Positions 42,389 through 51,889 are shown, numbered from the stretch's first letter. The stretch: 64,000 bases of DNA from Moryella indoligenes (GCF_030812885.1 NZ_JAUSTO010000001.1:62001-126000), one strand, 5' to 3'. Program-made: numbers and translations. Notes: generated from the sequence alone by a model not told the origin.

Positions 42389-43939
42389 TCAGCCTGCGAT
42401 CTCCTTGCCCGCCTCTGCTCCTGTCAGCGGATTCTCTGCCCTCTGCTGTGCAAAGTGGAGCACAGACATCATCGCAAGAAGGAGGGCAGCGCCAACTGCA
42501 AGGGAGATGAGCGCGTTCTGCACAAAGCCCGCCACCACATAGGTGAGGAAAGAGATCAGGGCGCAGCTCAGTGCGTATGGCATCTGCGTGGAGACATGTG
42601 CGATATGGTCACACTGCGCCCCGGCAGAGCTCATGATAGTCGTGTCGGAGATCGGGGAGCAGTGATCGCCGCAGACCGCACCCGCCATGCAGGCGGAGAC
42701 GCAGATGATAGCCAGCGGATTTCCGCTCTCAAGCGGGAATACCTTCAGCGTGATCGGAATCAGGATACCGAAGGTTCCCCAGGAAGTTCCCGTTGCGAAG
42801 GCAAGACCGCAGGCGATCAGAAAGACAATCGCCGGAAGAAAGTTCAGCATTGACCCCGCGCTGTGCTCCACGACACCGGCGACATACTCCGCCGCACCGA
42901 GGGAATCTGTCATGCCCTTCAGCGTCCATGCAAGGCAGAGTATCATGATGGCCGGAACCATGGCCTTGAAGCCCTCCGTCAGACAGCTCATGCAGTCTCT
43001 GAACTCCAGCACGCCGCGGAGAGAATACGCCGCAATCGTCAGTACCAGCGCCACAAAGGAGCCAAGCACCAGTCCCACCGAGGCGTCACTGTTTGCAAAG
43101 GAATCCACAAAGCTGGTGCCCTCAAAAAACCCGCCGGTGTAGATCATGCCCACGACACAGCTCACAATGAGGACTAAGATGGGAAGGACCAGATCCAAAA
43201 CGCCGCCCTTGCCCGCAGCGCTCTCATTCTCTGTGCTGACCGGAGGATTGACCGTGAAAATATTTCCGCGCAGCGCATTTGCCTCGTGCCGCGCCATCGG
43301 GCCGTAGTCCAGACGCAGAACTGTCAGCGTCACCATCATGAGTATGGTGAAGAGCGCGTAGAAATTATAGGGAATCGCGTTGATAAAGAGCATCAGTCCG
43401 TTCGTCCCCTCAGGTGCAAAGCCGGAGATGGCCGCCGCCCAGGAAGAGATCGGCGCGATGATGCAGATCGGCGCCGCTGTCGCATCAATCAGATAGGCGA
43501 GCTTCGCCCTTGAGACATTCTGCCTGTCCGTCACCGGGCGCATCACACTGCCCACTGTCAGGCAGTTGAAGTAGTCGTCTATAAAGATGAGACAGCCCAG
43601 AAGGATCGTCGCAAGCTGCACACCAATGCGGGTCTTAAAGCGCCTCGCCGCCCACTGCCCGAAGGCCGCGGAGCCTCCCGCCCGGTTCATCAGTGAGACC
43701 AGCACGCCGAGGAACACGAGAAACATGAGTATCCCGACATTGTAGGGATCGGATATCTGCGCGATGAGCCCCTCGCTGAAGATGTGATTCAGCGTCCCCT
43801 CAAAGCTGAAGCCCGAGTAGAAGAGGCCGCCCACAAGAATCCCCAGAAAGAGGGAGCTGTAGACCTCCTTTGTGATCAGTGCCAGTGCAATTGCGACGAT
43901 CGGCGGCAGCAATGCCCAGAATGTACCGTGAAATGCCAT
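42389..43939 (-). CDS. Na+/H+ antiporter, NhaC family
   Basis: 516-aa membrane protein with about 12 hydrophobic segments. Family motifs: LGCLIFIDDYFNCLTVGSVMRP, DATAAPICIIAPISSWAA, ATGTSWGTFGILIPI and CGDHCSPISDTTIMSS. It exchanges Na+ for H+ or carries organic substrates in some paralogues. GGGGAGG precedes ATG 43939. Monocistronic. Confidence 0.9.
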   Translation of the reverse strand: MAFHGTFWALLPPIVAIALALITKEVYSSLFLGILVGGLFYSGFSFEGTLNHIFSEGLIAQISDPYNVGILMFLVFLGVLVSLMNRAGGSAAFGQWAARRFKTRIGVQLATILLGCLIFIDDYFNCLTVGSVMRPVTDRQNVSRAKLAYLIDATAAPICIIAPISSWAAAISGFAPEGTNGLMLFINAIPYNFYALFTILMMVTLTVLRLDYGPMARHEANALRGNIFTVNPPVSTENESAAGKGGVLDLVLPILVLIVSCVVGMIYTGGFFEGTSFVDSFANSDASVGLVLGSFVALVLTIAAYSLRGVLEFRDCMSCLTEGFKAMVPAIMILCLAWTLKGMTDSLGAAEYVAGVVEHSAGSMLNFLPAIVFLIACGLAFATGTSWGTFGILIPITLKVFPLESGNPLAIICVSACMAGAVCGDHCSPISDTTIMSSAGAQCDHIAHVSTQMPYALSCALISFLTYVVAGFVQNALISLAVGAALLLAMMSVLHFAQQRAENPLTGAEAGKEIAG

Positions 43940-44105
43940 GATTCTTCCTCCCCTGAAAGCTTTGTCACAGGACGGAATGTCCCGAGGCTCCGTCCCGGAG
44001 CCGAAATAACTGTATCAATTAAGGGCATCATAACATCAAAAATTTATTTTGCACTTTTTTTCTATAATTTTTGATTTTTATGGACAGTATGTCCAGTCCT
44101 TTGGT

Positions 44106-44147
44106 AAAAAAACAGCTTCCTCCATAAAACTATGGATTCCGCCTGTT
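44106..44147 (-). terminator. intrinsic terminator at the end of yqeB
   Basis: Minus-strand ACAGGC...GCTGT with an inner CCATA/TATGG stem, followed by seven T; the 5' arm touches the yqeB stop codon. Confidence 0.7.
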
Positions 44148-44955
44148 ATTTCAACTGCTGATACCTATGCCTGCAGAGAAGCTCCAGCACACTGCCCGCA
44201 ATGCAGCGCGACTTATCCGAGATCGTGCTGCAATTCTTCTGCTCGGATATCCGCGGATCAATATCCGCGATCTTCAGCCCCCGCTCCACCGGATAGCCGT
44301 CCCGGATGATGCCGCGGAGCACGCCGGATAAGCTTGCTCTGACCTCTGTCTCTCCGATTGTGGCGAGCAGCTCTCCCTCCCGCACAATATCCCCGATCTC
44401 ACAGCGGTTGTGAATGCACCCGCTCTCCGGCGCGTGAATCACGCGAAGCGCGCCCTGCCCGGCGATGAGCCCCGGAACACCTGTATTCTGCGCCGCGCTT
44501 CCCTCTGTGATGATGCGCCCCAGATCGTGTCCGCGCTGCGTCTCGATCACAAAATCTGCATCCACGCCCGCGGTGAAGCCCGGCCCGAGCGCGATTGTGA
44601 GCGGAGCCATGCCGCGCGTCGTCCCGCAATTCCGCTTTGCGAGTATGGCGTCCACAAGCACAGAGGGCCGCAGGCGGGAAATGCTCTCTCCTGCCGGGTC
44701 CTGAAGGACCGGAACCTCATTCCTAAGAAGCACTGCATCCAGCTCCGCCGGACACTCGATGCGCACGGCACGCATTCCCTCTACCTCCGTACTTCCCTGA
44801 AACATCGCCTCGCTGACTGCGACTCTTCTGCGAATTGCGGAGGGATTCGGCAGCTCCAGCACCAGCACGCGAAAGCCGCTCCTCCACAGCCTGTGGATGG
44901 TCCCGGTGGCGATATCTCCTCCGCCCCGCACAACAATCAGTTCTTCACAAAGCAT
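44146..44955 (-). CDS. yqeB: selenium-dependent molybdenum hydroxylase maturation protein YqeB
   Basis: 269 aa. The N-terminus carries a dinucleotide-binding-like VVRGGGDIATGTIHRLWRS and a later GPGFTAGVDADFVIETQRG. This is the EF2563/YqeB family, which genome comparisons link to selenium-dependent molybdenum hydroxylases. ATG 44955 has GGAGGAGGG upstream and lies inside the end of yqeC (11-base overlap). Exact biochemical step unknown. Confidence 0.88.
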   Translation of the reverse strand: MLCEELIVVRGGGDIATGTIHRLWRSGFRVLVLELPNPSAIRRRVAVSEAMFQGSTEVEGMRAVRIECPAELDAVLLRNEVPVLQDPAGESISRLRPSVLVDAILAKRNCGTTRGMAPLTIALGPGFTAGVDADFVIETQRGHDLGRIITEGSAAQNTGVPGLIAGQGALRVIHAPESGCIHNRCEIGDIVREGELLATIGETEVRASLSGVLRGIIRDGYPVERGLKIADIDPRISEQKNCSTISDKSRCIAGSVLELLCRHRYQQLK

Positions 44956-45778
44956 ACTGTCCCTCCTCCCTCTCCGCCGCGGAGAATGCGCTCCACAGCC
45001 CTGCGATCCCATAGCGCTCCCGCAATTCCCTGAGTATGCGCTCCGCGCTTCTCTGAAGCTGCTCCGTGTCGCACTGATTCAGCACTGCAAGGTATCTGCG
45101 CCGAGCGACCGCCTTCCTGCCTCCCTGCTCTGAGGCGAGCAGACGCACGACATCCTCCTCCGTGACGCGGTGCTCCCCCGGAAGTCCCGAGAGCGCCCAG
45201 CGAAAGCAGCAGTCGCACAGTCTCTGTCCCAGCGCGGACATCCCGATCACCGCAAGCACGGTATCTGTCTCCGGATGCAGCGCCGGCTCATGTGCCGCGG
45301 GATATTTCATCGGAAGCATTCTCGCGCCATCTGCCTCTATCACACTGCACTCCGCCTTGCGTATCATTGCAGTGAGCAGCTCCGGCTCCGGCGCGCAGAG
45401 CTTTCGCACATCTCCCTCCCCCGGCTTCGCGGGACGTCCCAGAAGCGCAGCCCGACCGCTCCTCCACTCCCGGGCGCAGTCCTCCTCCGTCTCACAGAGA
45501 AGCCGCCGCTTCGGAAGATAGAGCTTCGTCGTAGTCGTCATGAGGACACGGCGCTTCCGCGACATCTTCTGCGGAACAAATTCTGCCCCACAGGCTTTCC
45601 ACACCGGTGCAGCCCCCTCTGCATACCCGCAGGGTTCTGCCCCGGTGGGGATTTTCATTGCCTGCATGGCAAGAAAACAGAGCAGCGTCGTTTTACCGCC
45701 GCTGCCCACAAGGGAGATCACTCTGTTTTCTTTTATCAGCTCCTCGATCAGAGGCCCTGCATTCCAGCTCATTTTCAT
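44945..45778 (-). CDS. yqeC: selenium cofactor biosynthesis protein YqeC
   Basis: 277 aa. P-loop at residues 25-31 (GSGGKTT), then LMTTTTKLYLP and CSVIEADGARMLPMKYPAAHEP, the typical YqeC signature. Thought to act with YqeB and SelD in inserting selenium into the molybdenum cofactor site of purine/xanthine-type hydroxylases. No clear ribosome-binding site before ATG 45778; ATG 45772 is possible. Confidence 0.88.
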   Translation of the reverse strand: MKMSWNAGPLIEELIKENRVISLVGSGGKTTLLCFLAMQAMKIPTGAEPCGYAEGAAPVWKACGAEFVPQKMSRKRRVLMTTTTKLYLPKRRLLCETEEDCAREWRSGRAALLGRPAKPGEGDVRKLCAPEPELLTAMIRKAECSVIEADGARMLPMKYPAAHEPALHPETDTVLAVIGMSALGQRLCDCCFRWALSGLPGEHRVTEEDVVRLLASEQGGRKAVARRRYLAVLNQCDTEQLQRSAERILRELRERYGIAGLWSAFSAAEREEGQYAL

Positions 45779-45837
45779 AGCTGTATTATGAGCCCGGTCT
45801 TGGTCAAAGTAAAGCGGGAATTACGGCAAATGCCGAT

Positions 45838-46053
45838 TCATACCTCCCGTATGCCCTTCACCGTGTAATCCTTCGCCTCGACCGCCTGCTTCAGCGCCAC
45901 ATCCTCCGTGTTCTCCCGCAGTGTGACCAGTGCGCTGCCCTTCTCGTGGCTCACCTCTGCGCTCTCCACCTCCGGCAGCGCCTCCAGTGCCTTCTTCACA
46001 GCAGCCTCGCAGTGTCCGCACATCATGCCCTCAATCTCCATCAGCTTCTTCAT
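45838..46053 (-). CDS. possible internally initiated CopZ-like chaperone within copA
   Basis: In frame inside copA, GGAAAGG lies about 6 bases before ATG 46053. Initiation there would give a free 71-aa protein starting MKKLMEIEGMMCGHCEAAVK, the size of stand-alone CopZ. It may also be the relic of an ancestral separate gene that became fused. Whether it is used is untested. Confidence 0.4.
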   Translation of the reverse strand: MKKLMEIEGMMCGHCEAAVKKALEALPEVESAEVSHEKGSALVTLRENTEDVALKQAVEAKDYTVKGIREV

Positions 46054-48432
46054 CGTTCTTCCTTTCCCGCCGTCTCCGGCGATAAAATAATCTTTCTGAG
46101 CTCCGTCCTCTGTCTCAAGCTCCAGCTCTGCCATGTCAGCCTGTCTGCGACTTCTGTCGCGACGGGCGTCGTAAATATCCATAAGATTCAGCCGCAGCGC
46201 ATTTGTCACCACGCAGAAGCTCGAGAGACTCATTGCAGCCGCACCGAACATCGGCGTCATGGTGATGCCGAAGAGGTGAATGTAGGCTCCCGCAGCCGCA
46301 GGAATGAGCAGGGTATTGTAGAACAGCGCCCAGAAGAGATTCTCCACAATATTCCGGTAGCTCGCGCGGCTCAGACGTATCGCTGCCGGAACGTCCGTCA
46401 GACGGCTCTTCATCAAAACGATATGTGCCGCATCGATCGCCACATCGGTTCCCGCACCGATGGCAATGCCAATATCTGCGCGGGTCAGAGCGGGCGCATC
46501 ATTGATTCCGTCTCCCACCATGACAACGCTGCCCTTCTCCTGAAGCGCGCGTATCACTGCCTCCTTGCCGTCCGGCAGGACGCCCGCGATCACCTGATCG
46601 ACACCCGCCTGTCTGCCGATGGCCTCCGCCGTGCGCCGGTTGTCCCCCGTCAGCATGACCACCCGAAGGCCCATTCGCTTCAGCTCCTGTATGGCCGCAG
46701 CGCTCTCCTCCTTGATGGTGTCTGCCACTGCGATCATGCCAAGGCAGCGCCCGTCCTCCGAAAAGAAGAGCGGCGTCTTTCCCTCTGACGCGAGCTGCTC
46801 CGCACGCCTTTTTACAGTCTCAGAGACCTCCGCAACCCCACTGATCAGCCCGAGGTTGCCGCCGTACAGCTCAAGTCCCCCAAGCCTTGCACAAAGTCCA
46901 TTGCCGGGAAGCGCTGTAAAGTCGGAGACCTCTGCCTCCTTGATCCCTCTCTGCCTTGCAAATCTGACCACCGCTCCCGCGAGCGGGTGCTCACTCCGAA
47001 GCTCCAGCGCACAGGCCTTTTCAAGAAGCTCCGTCTCCGAAACGCCCTCCGCAGGAACAAGCTCCGTCACCTCCGGTGTTCCCTTTGTGATGGTTCCGGT
47101 CTTATCCAGCGCCACAATCTGAACATTCCCCGCCTCCTGTAGTGCCGCCGCATTCTTAAAGAGAATACCGTGTCGCGCGCCGACGCCATTGCCCACCATG
47201 ATCGCCACCGGAGTTGCCAGCCCCAGCGCGCAGGGGCAGCTCACCACAAGGACGCTGATGCCGCGCGAGAGCGCAAAGCCCGCGCTCTGTCCCACGGACA
47301 GCCAAATCGCGACAGTGATGAGTGCCACCACGATCACCGCGGGCACAAAGACAGCAGAGATGCGGTCCGCAAGCTTTGCCACAGGAGCCTTTGTCGCTGC
47401 CGCATCGCTGACCATCCGAATGATCTGTGCGAGCGAGCTGTCCTCTCCGACCCGCGTCGCACGGCACTTCAGAAAACCGGACTGATTCAGCGTCGCGGAG
47501 GAGACCTCTGCCCCCTCGCTCTTATCCACCGGAAGGCTCTCCCCGGTGAGCGCCGCCTCATTCACCGCACTGCTTCCTTCTATTACAATGCCGTCCACCG
47601 GTACGGTCTCTCCCGGGCGCACCACAAAGATATCTCCGACGCGCACGCTGTCCACCGGCACAGTCTCCTCCCTCCCGCCGCGAAGCAGCACTGCTGTTTT
47701 CGGCGCGAGCGCCATGAGCCCCTTCAAGGCGCTGGTGGTCTTTCCCTTGGAGTGGGCCTCCAGCATCTTTCCGACCGTGATAAGCGCCAGTATCATAGCA
47801 GCCGACTCAAAATAGAATTCCATCTGATAGTGCATGGCCCGCGCATGGTCTCCATCCGCCAGCGCACGTGTCAGCGCAAAAAGCATCGCTGTGGAGTAGA
47901 CAAAGGCCGCGGCAGAGCCCAGTGCGATCAGCGTGTCCATATTCGGCGCGCCGTGTACAAGCCCCTTAAAGCCGCTGATGAAGAAGCGCTGATTGATCAC
48001 CATCACGATCGCTGCAAGCAGAAGCTCTGTCAGCCCCAGCGCAGCGGGATTGCCGTCGTAAAAGGCGGGCAGTGGCAGCCCCCACATCATATGTCCCATA
48101 GAGACATACATGAGCAGAATAAGAAAGGCGAGTGACGCAATCAGTCTTTTTTTTAACAGCGGCGTCGCCCTGTCCTTCAGCGCCTCCTCCTCCGCGGCGA
48201 GCTTCGCGCTAAGTCCCTGACGCTGTACAGCCGCTTCCTTTCGCGCAGCACCGTAGCCCGCATCCTCCACTGCCTTGATGACTGCTTCCTCTGCGACATC
48301 TCCCTCCACTCCCATGGAGTTTGTGAGGAGACTCACGGAGCAGGCCGTGACGCCCGGAAGCTTTGAGACTGCCTTCTCGACGCGCGCCTGGCAGGCCGCA
48401 CAGCTCATACCCGTAACTGTATACTGTTCCAT
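45838..48432 (-). CDS. copA: copper-exporting P1B-type ATPase with C-terminal CopZ-like domain
   Basis: 864-aa membrane ATPase that exports Cu(I). Domain order: N-terminal metal-binding domain (GMSCAAC, residues 8-14), membrane helices, actuator TGES, ion-site CPCALG, phosphorylation site DKTGTITKGTPE, hinge GDGINDAPAL, last helices, a linker rich in Asp/Glu, then a second metal-binding domain at 794-864 (GMMCGHCE). The C-terminal HMA domain is the unusual part; it equals a whole CopZ chaperone in size. 21 bases downstream of csoR. Confidence 0.96.
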   Translation of the reverse strand: MEQYTVTGMSCAACQARVEKAVSKLPGVTACSVSLLTNSMGVEGDVAEEAVIKAVEDAGYGAARKEAAVQRQGLSAKLAAEEEALKDRATPLLKKRLIASLAFLILLMYVSMGHMMWGLPLPAFYDGNPAALGLTELLLAAIVMVINQRFFISGFKGLVHGAPNMDTLIALGSAAAFVYSTAMLFALTRALADGDHARAMHYQMEFYFESAAMILALITVGKMLEAHSKGKTTSALKGLMALAPKTAVLLRGGREETVPVDSVRVGDIFVVRPGETVPVDGIVIEGSSAVNEAALTGESLPVDKSEGAEVSSATLNQSGFLKCRATRVGEDSSLAQIIRMVSDAAATKAPVAKLADRISAVFVPAVIVVALITVAIWLSVGQSAGFALSRGISVLVVSCPCALGLATPVAIMVGNGVGARHGILFKNAAALQEAGNVQIVALDKTGTITKGTPEVTELVPAEGVSETELLEKACALELRSEHPLAGAVVRFARQRGIKEAEVSDFTALPGNGLCARLGGLELYGGNLGLISGVAEVSETVKRRAEQLASEGKTPLFFSEDGRCLGMIAVADTIKEESAAAIQELKRMGLRVVMLTGDNRRTAEAIGRQAGVDQVIAGVLPDGKEAVIRALQEKGSVVMVGDGINDAPALTRADIGIAIGAGTDVAIDAAHIVLMKSRLTDVPAAIRLSRASYRNIVENLFWALFYNTLLIPAAAGAYIHLFGITMTPMFGAAAMSLSSFCVVTNALRLNLMDIYDARRDRSRRQADMAELELETEDGAQKDYFIAGDGGKGRTMKKLMEIEGMMCGHCEAAVKKALEALPEVESAEVSHEKGSALVTLRENTEDVALKQAVEAKDYTVKGIREV

Positions 48433-48453
48433 GCAATAACCTTCTTTCCACGC

Positions 48454-48828
48454 TCACTTCATGAGCTTCTGCAGCGTCTTCACCAGCTCATCCAGCTTCT
48501 CACTTCCGCCGCTCTGTACGTCCTCAACCACGCAGGAACGGAGATGATTGGCGAGCAGCACCTTGTTGAAGCTGTTCAGCGCGCAATTCGCGGCGGAGAC
48601 CTGATTCAGGATGTCGATGCAGTAGGCATCCCGCTCCAGCATACTCTTGATCCCGCGTATCTGACCCTCAATGCGATTCAGACGGTTCATGAGATCCCGA
48701 TACTCCTTCTCCCCTCTCTGCTTCGTCCGTCCTGAGCAGGCGCAGCAGCCTCCGCCCTCTGTCTCCATGCTCTCCGGACAGAGCGCTTCCTTTATTTCTA
48801 TTTCATTGCTTCTCTTCAGCTCTGACAT
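48454..48828 (-). CDS. csoR: CsoR-family copper-sensing repressor with Cys-rich N-terminus
   Basis: 124-aa all-helical repressor. The Cu(I)-site pattern Cys-His-Cys is present in DAYCIDILNQVSAANCAL and ANHLRSCVVEDV. Compared with usual CsoR (about 90-100 aa) it has an extra N-terminal arm with GGGCCACSGRTK, giving additional thiols. Start ATG 48828 follows GGTGGAGG; GTG 48837 is an alternative. It precedes copA and two dyad operators lie upstream. Confidence 0.9.
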   Translation of the reverse strand: MSELKRSNEIEIKEALCPESMETEGGGCCACSGRTKQRGEKEYRDLMNRLNRIEGQIRGIKSMLERDAYCIDILNQVSAANCALNSFNKVLLANHLRSCVVEDVQSGGSEKLDELVKTLQKLMK

Positions 48829-48864
48829 TTCCTCCACCCTTTCTCTGAATGAACTCTGCCATAT

Positions 48865-48881
48865 ATACCCCCACCCTGTAT
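48865..48881 (-). promoter_or_regulatory. CsoR-type operator 2
   Basis: 17-bp dyad ATAC-N9-GTAT (minus strand ATACAGGGTGGGGGTAT), between the promoter and the csoR start. Confidence 0.5.
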
Positions 48882-48893
48882 TTTCGATTTTAT

Positions 48894-48920
48894 ATTATAC
48901 CATCACCGGGTATATTGCAA
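48894..48920 (-). promoter_or_regulatory. csoR-copA promoter with embedded operator 1
   Basis: On the minus strand TTGCAA and TATAAT are 15 bases apart. A 17-bp dyad ATACCCGGTGATGGTAT (48897-48913) fills the spacer, ideally placed to block RNA polymerase until copper releases CsoR. Confidence 0.6.
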
Positions 48921-49106
48921 GCACATTTTTGATGACCGCGTCAAGGCTTCCGTCCCCTGCGCAAAAAGGCCTTACATACTTTCCTTCTGGCGGGGACAAG
49001 CAAAGAAGGGTATACTGTGGCTTATTAAGAACAGGCAAGCTGCAATACGGCAGATACTTCCGCCGCAGCCGTTCAGAACGCACGGCAGATGAACAGGAGG
49101 ATATTC

Positions 49107-50288
49107 ATGGCACTCACAATCAGCGACATCTTAAACCGCAGGCTCTTTCCGGGACTGCGCCTCGCATCGGGCATACGCGGCATCGAGAACCGCGTGACCT
49201 GGGTGAATATCATGGAGATACTCGACAGCCCCGACACCATCAAGCCGGGAGAGCTCCTCATCACGACAGGCTACGGACTCGCAGACCGCGGGAAATACGG
49301 AGACCTCATCGCAAGGCTGAAAAGCCGCGGCATCTCCGGCATCGCGATCCAGACCGGCTACTACATTGACCAGATCCCGGACTTTATTCTGGAGGACGCG
49401 AACTGCCATGCGCTCCCCATACTGAACCTTCCGCCGGACTATTCCTTCTCCGACATCCTCCGCACCCTGATCGGAGAGATCGGTGCGGAGCCGGAGCTCC
49501 TGACCCCCTCCGGCTTCGATGCGGGCTACTTTCAGCAGACGCTCTCAGAGCAGTTCACAGAGGAGGAGGCACACGCGGGCGATGCTGACCGTCCCGCACT
49601 CTTTGGCAGCGGGAGCTGCCTTCTCTGTCTCCGCGCAGTCAACGCAAACGCAGTACAGGCAGAAGCGGTAGATACGGCCTTAAGGCGCATCGGAAGCGCG
49701 CTCTCCTCCCGCTCTGCCCGCTGCCTCTCCGCCTTCCGCTCCGGCGGGCAGGGATGCTTTCTCCTGCGTCTCAAGGAGGGAGTGAGCTTCGCCGCACTCT
49801 CCCATGATATACAGATTCAGCTCACCCTGATCTCAGAACAGAGCGGCATCAACTTCTATCTCGGCGCAGATGCCGTACCCTCCGCGGACGCACTCTCCCG
49901 CGCCTTTCGAAACAGTGCGCACTGTCTGGCTCTTCTCCGGAAGATCGAGGCGCGGCGCGGGGTCTGCACCAATGAGAGCTACAGCTTTATCGAGAGTCTG
50001 GGGACTCTCTACCTCACGGGACGCACCGTCTTTGTCCAGAGCAAGCCCCTTCAGCTTCTCCTGGAGAAGGACAGGAGCAAGGGGAGCGAGTACGTCCTGA
50101 CGCTCCGCATCTATCTCTCGGAGAACTGCAACACGACGCGCACCGCAGAGCGGCTCTTCATCCACCGTCACACCCTTTTAAACCGCCTGAAGACCATACG
50201 GGAGCTCTGCGGCATAGATCTGCAGAGCTACTACAGCCGCACTGCGCTGAGCTGCGCGCTGATGCTGCACGATTTCTACGGCGTGTGA
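49107..50288 (+). CDS. PucR-family transcriptional regulator
   Basis: 393 aa. N-terminal PucR ligand domain (TISDILNRRLFPGLRLASG, PGELLITTGYG, IQTGYYIDQIPDFI) and C-terminal HTH (ENCNTTRTAERLFIHRHTLL, NRLKTIRELCGIDL). PucR proteins often control use of purines, amino acids or other nitrogen compounds. ATG 49107 has AGGAGG 7 bases upstream. It lies directly upstream of an ABC importer on the same strand and is the likely regulator of it. Confidence 0.88.
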   Translation: MALTISDILNRRLFPGLRLASGIRGIENRVTWVNIMEILDSPDTIKPGELLITTGYGLADRGKYGDLIARLKSRGISGIAIQTGYYIDQIPDFILEDANCHALPILNLPPDYSFSDILRTLIGEIGAEPELLTPSGFDAGYFQQTLSEQFTEEEAHAGDADRPALFGSGSCLLCLRAVNANAVQAEAVDTALRRIGSALSSRSARCLSAFRSGGQGCFLLRLKEGVSFAALSHDIQIQLTLISEQSGINFYLGADAVPSADALSRAFRNSAHCLALLRKIEARRGVCTNESYSFIESLGTLYLTGRTVFVQSKPLQLLLEKDRSKGSEYVLTLRIYLSENCNTTRTAERLFIHRHTLLNRLKTIRELCGIDLQSYYSRTALSCALMLHDFYGV

Positions 50289-50394
50289 GCAGAGAACAGC
50301 TTTGTTATAATGTTCCATCCTGAAATCGCAGTTTTTTAATAACTTTAACAGAATTGTCCCATTTCCTTCCTCTCCCCAAAATTTTATAATACAG

Positions 50395-50400
50395 AATATA
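50395..50400 (+). promoter_or_regulatory. predicted -10 of the ABC importer operon
   Basis: TATAAT about 60 bases before the binding-protein start; a weak TTTCCT lies 17 bases upstream as -35. Confidence 0.4.
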
Positions 50401-50460
50401 CAAGTAATTGCTCATGTAACTGTTATTATTTATCCATTCATTTCAGGAGGAGGAAGGAAT

Positions 50461-51867
50461 ATGAGAAAAGCATTGTCTGTCATCTTATCCGCTGCCATGG
50501 TCTGCTCGCTCGCAGCCTGCGGCGGAGGAAACACCGCCACAACAGCGGCACCCGCTGAGGGCGGCTCTGTGGAATCCGCAGCAGCCGCAGAGAGCAGCAA
50601 GAAGGATGACACAGCACTCACTGAGACTCAGAAGATCATCAAGGAGGCAGAGGGCATGAGCCTCGAGGAGCTTGCCAAAAAAGCCATCGAGGAATCCAAC
50701 GGCAAGATGTTCTACGGCGTCGGCAACTCCAGCCGCGGCAAGACTGCGCTCCCGCTCTTCATCTCCTATCTGCAGAGCATAGATCCGAACTACAATATGG
50801 AGTTCGAGTGGCAGCAGCCGAAAAACAACAAGATCTTCGATCAGCTCAACGCAGACAATAAGAAGGATGTCGGAACCTTTGCGATGACCCTGATTCAGGA
50901 CGGAAACCAGATCAAGACGAAGATGACCGATACCGGCATCCTCGACACCTTCATCCCGAAGGACTGGGCAGAGGCAAGAGGCACCACAGCTGAGAGCTAC
51001 GAGGGCTTCCTGCCGCTGCAGACTCTGAACAAGGTCTTCATGTACAACAACACCGGCTCCAAGAGCTACACGAACTGCTGGGACTTCGTCGCAGAAGACG
51101 AGCACGGCCTCTTCATGGATGTCGATTCCGAGATCGTCGGAAAGAACTTCCTCTACATGCTGACCAGAGACGACTACGCAGCCATGATGAAGGAAGCCTT
51201 CGATGCGCTTCCGGATGACAAAAAGGCCTACTTCCAGCCGACTGTCACCGAGTGCCAGTCCGTCGCAGAGGAGTTTGGTCTCGGCGCAGACGCGGCTTAC
51301 TCCCTCGCGTGGATCAAGCTCTGGATGGGCAGCTACAATGCACAGACAGACGACGGCCCGATCTGCAACACCCTGGTCGACGCCTCTGCAACCGATCAGT
51401 TCGGACTGCTGGTTTACTCCAAGCTCCGCTCCGTTGAGGAGTCTGCAACTGTCTCCGTCAACAACATCAATGTCGCAGCCTATGACGACGGCTACAAGGG
51501 CATCGGCGGCTTCGGCTACTGCCACTATCTCTTTGTCACTGACAACAGCCCGCTTCCGTGGACTGCCTGCGCCTTCATCGCCTACATGACCTGCACAAAG
51601 GACGGCTTCTCCGCTTGGGGCAAGGATATGGGCGGTTACTCCGCAAACCCGAAGGTCGCCGAGGAGAATGAGGCGGAGTATCACCACCAGCAGGGCGGCA
51701 TGGCCGAGGACGGAACCACAGTCCAGTTTGCGGCAAAGAATGATCGCGGCTACGAGTGGTGGACCACCAACGGAAAGCTCGTTCTTGAGGATCCGGATTA
51801 CTGCGCAGAGTGCGCATTCGGCATCGGCTCCTGGATCGAGGTTCTCGACAAGTACACCGCACAGTAA
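50461..51867 (+). CDS. ABC transporter substrate-binding lipoprotein
   Basis: 468-aa extracellular binding protein. Lipoprotein signal with SLAACGGG lipobox near residue 19, then a Thr/Ala/Ser-rich linker and a bilobed domain (GVGNSSRGKTALPLFISYL, SNAIK-type hinges not evident). Similar in size to the iron/spermidine/thiamine-type binding proteins; the ligand is not identifiable. AGGAGG upstream. Followed after 123 bases by the permease, with a partial terminator between. Confidence 0.85.
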   Translation: MRKALSVILSAAMVCSLAACGGGNTATTAAPAEGGSVESAAAAESSKKDDTALTETQKIIKEAEGMSLEELAKKAIEESNGKMFYGVGNSSRGKTALPLFISYLQSIDPNYNMEFEWQQPKNNKIFDQLNADNKKDVGTFAMTLIQDGNQIKTKMTDTGILDTFIPKDWAEARGTTAESYEGFLPLQTLNKVFMYNNTGSKSYTNCWDFVAEDEHGLFMDVDSEIVGKNFLYMLTRDDYAAMMKEAFDALPDDKKAYFQPTVTECQSVAEEFGLGADAAYSLAWIKLWMGSYNAQTDDGPICNTLVDASATDQFGLLVYSKLRSVEESATVSVNNINVAAYDDGYKGIGGFGYCHYLFVTDNSPLPWTACAFIAYMTCTKDGFSAWGKDMGGYSANPKVAEENEAEYHHQQGGMAEDGTTVQFAAKNDRGYEWWTTNGKLVLEDPDYCAECAFGIGSWIEVLDKYTAQ

Positions 51868-51889
51868 AAAACTCTGAAACCTCTCATGG

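Noticed and set aside
42389..43939. Long plus-strand frames inside the NhaC gene
   Set aside because: Shadows; the minus-strand frame contains all family motifs.
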